Positions 5,300-6,586 of a DNA stretch of 6,586 bases are shown one piece after another. The DNA is from an uncultured bacterium. GTDB lineage: Bacteria; Patescibacteriota; Dojkabacteria; B142; OLB20. Position numbers and translations under genes: made by a program. Below the pieces are notes generated by a model, which was given only the letters and a program-made list of their open reading frames with translations, searched no databases and was not told where the DNA came from. How positions within the stretch are numbered: position 1 is the first letter of the stretch; every line of letters starts with the position of its first letter. The DNA lies in the NCBI GenBank assembly GCA_937889205.1, contig CALARN010000047.1, positions 1-6,586 of the forward strand, read 5' to 3'.

Positions 5300-6586
5300 A
5301 TGCCCAGAGGAAGAAAATCTAAACCCAAATTTACTTACAACAGCAAAGATACTAAGGTGGTAGTAGGTTTAGCTGCTTTTTTTATTGCAGTTACTACTCT
5401 TGCTAGCCTTTTCTTTGCAGCGCCTGTTTTTAAGGTTTTTCGAGACTTATTCAACAACGAAATTGCAACTGTATTGTTTGCCTTTGTAATGCTAAATATT
5501 GCTATGTCAATGTTTAACAAGAAGTATCCATTTGCTAAAGCCAAAAGCATTTTTGGGCAGGTAATCTTTCTACTATGTTTTGCCGCCTTGCTTCAGTCGA
5601 TTTGGGGAGATGCTCCTAAATTAGTTACTTCAGCCGCAGTACTACCTGGGGGCTTAGTTGGTGCGTTTGTTTATGAATTTATGGCAAATAATTTGTTTCT
5701 AAACACTACGCCGGTGTTTTTGGCGTTGTTTATGCTATTTTCAATCCCCTTCATTTTAACCATTACGATGAATAAGTTTATTGAAGTATTAGGCGGAGCA
5801 TTTATGGCGGTTTACAAATTCATTCTTAGAATATTTGGCAAAAAGCATGTCGAAGAGCCTGAGGCTGAGCCAGAAGTAGCGTTAAACGAAATGCCCTCTA
5901 CGGTAGGTCAATTGGGCGGTAAGGGTAAGCTATTACGTATACCTGTTGGGACCAGTCCTTCTCTGCCGCAAGATGACGAAAAAATTGATGCAGAAAGAAA
6001 TGCCATGATTTCAAGTATTGGCAAAGCTGCTGGAAAGAACCCTAGGATAATCGTAAAAAATGAAGGTGAAACTGAAGAATCGGGTGCGTATATAAATGAA
6101 AAACCAAAGTATCCTAATTGGCAATTACCTCCCCTAAGTTTGCTTAACGATTATAAAAAGAAAAAGCAATCCCAAGAGAACATTAAACGCAATGCAGATG
6201 TCATTGAAAGAACGCTTGAAAGCTTCGGTATCAGAGCTAGTGTTGTTGATGTATTGATTGGCCCCTCAGTCACTCAATATGCTTTAGATTTAACACTAGG
6301 TATCAAGGTCTCAAAAATTGTTAACCTGTCTAAAGATTTAGCTTTAGCGCTTGCAATACCTGCAAACTCGATTCGTTTAGAGACGCCGATCCCCGGCACT
6401 TCATATATTGGAATTGAAGTCCCAAATGACGATCGTGAGACGGTTTACTTGAAAGAGGCTATGTCAGATGCAAAGATGACGAAAAATAAATTTAACTTGC
6501 CTATAGCTCTAGGCAAAGACATTCACGGGGAATTAATTGTCAACGACTTGCAAAAAATGCCTCACTTACTAGTAGCTGGTGCTACA
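5300..6586 (+). CDS. ftsK: DNA translocase FtsK/SpoIIIE family, N-terminal 429 residues (3' end outside the window)
   Basis: FtsK is a membrane-anchored ring ATPase that pumps DNA through the closing septum and helps resolve and segregate chromosomes. The frame is open for 429 codons from the ATG at 5300 to the window edge. After a basic N-terminus (PRGRKSKPK) come hydrophobic stretches at about residues 20-44, 55-72, 84-102, 108-127 (with GGLVGAF) and 137-157. A charged linker with an EEPEAEPE stretch (185-192) runs to about 268. The alpha domain of the motor then begins at YPNWQLPPLSLL (271-282). Diagnostic stretches are GPSVTQY (321-327), IPGTSYIGIEVPN (364-376) and ALGKDIHGELIVNDL (403-417). 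The window ends at HLLVAGAT, the start of the Walker A motif, so the ATPase beta domain and the DNA-reading gamma domain lie outside. The start has no Shine-Dalgarno sequence and is preceded by ATTAAC, like the TTTAAC before dnaG. Confidence 0.96.
   Translation, partial: MPRGRKSKPKFTYNSKDTKVVVGLAAFFIAVTTLASLFFAAPVFKVFRDLFNNEIATVLFAFVMLNIAMSMFNKKYPFAKAKSIFGQVIFLLCFAALLQSIWGDAPKLVTSAAVLPGGLVGAFVYEFMANNLFLNTTPVFLALFMLFSIPFILTITMNKFIEVLGGAFMAVYKFILRIFGKKHVEEPEAEPEVALNEMPSTVGQLGGKGKLLRIPVGTSPSLPQDDEKIDAERNAMISSIGKAAGKNPRIIVKNEGETEESGAYINEKPKYPNWQLPPLSLLNDYKKKKQSQENIKRNADVIERTLESFGIRASVVDVLIGPSVTQYALDLTLGIKVSKIVNLSKDLALALAIPANSIRLETPIPGTSYIGIEVPNDDRETVYLKEAMSDAKMTKNKFNLPIALGKDIHGELIVNDLQKMPHLLVAGAT

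Noticed and set aside
5335..5550. 71-codon minus-strand open frame
   Set aside because: It is antisense to the membrane-segment part of ftsK. Long hydrophobic runs in one strand often leave the opposite strand open by codon bias.
1..6586. Alternative genetic code (UGA as Gly or Trp), as in some candidate phyla
   Set aside because: All four main frames are intact without in-frame UGA, and Trp and Gly use their normal codons, so the standard bacterial code suffices.
1..6586. CRISPR array, insertion sequence, prophage or defence system
   Set aside because: No spaced direct repeats, transposase or integrase motifs, or terminal repeats were seen. The gene content is mostly housekeeping.

Overview
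The window is compact, AT-rich bacterial chromosome. It holds two complete genes, two genes cut by the window edges, and one possible small gene. From left to right these are: the N-terminal 430 residues of a UvrD/PcrA-type DNA helicase (minus strand, running off the left edge); a complete membrane-anchored extracytoplasmic transglutaminase-like protein (plus); a 215-base gap that may encode a 43-residue, very basic protein on the minus strand; a complete DnaG primase (plus); and the N-terminal 429 residues of an FtsK/SpoIIIE DNA translocase (plus, running off the right edge just as its Walker A motif begins).

Three of the four main genes maintain the chromosome: helicase (repair and replication conflicts), primase (replication priming) and FtsK (segregation at the division septum). 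The fourth is a cell-surface protein with an intact Cys-His-Asp triad and a membrane anchor at its C-terminus. It has no obvious functional link to the others. The helicase and transglutaminase genes diverge from a shared 109-base control region. dnaG and ftsK are co-oriented, but each seems to have its own promoter. Those two promoters share a 15-base motif (14 of 15 identical).

No Shine-Dalgarno sequence is visible before any of the four main genes. The best promoter guesses predict short or absent leaders. Together with the low GC content, tight packing, and DnaG and helicase sequences that look like those of candidate-phyla-radiation (Patescibacteria) bacteria, this makes such an organism my best guess. 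That assignment rests on general resemblance, not on a search. The genetic code looks standard: all reading frames are intact without reading UGA as an amino acid.

I found no mobile element, CRISPR array, RNA gene or toxin/defence island. The items most worth a second look are the small basic ORF, the motif shared by the dnaG and ftsK promoters, the dyads sitting on promoter elements, and the apparent absence of ribosome-binding sites.
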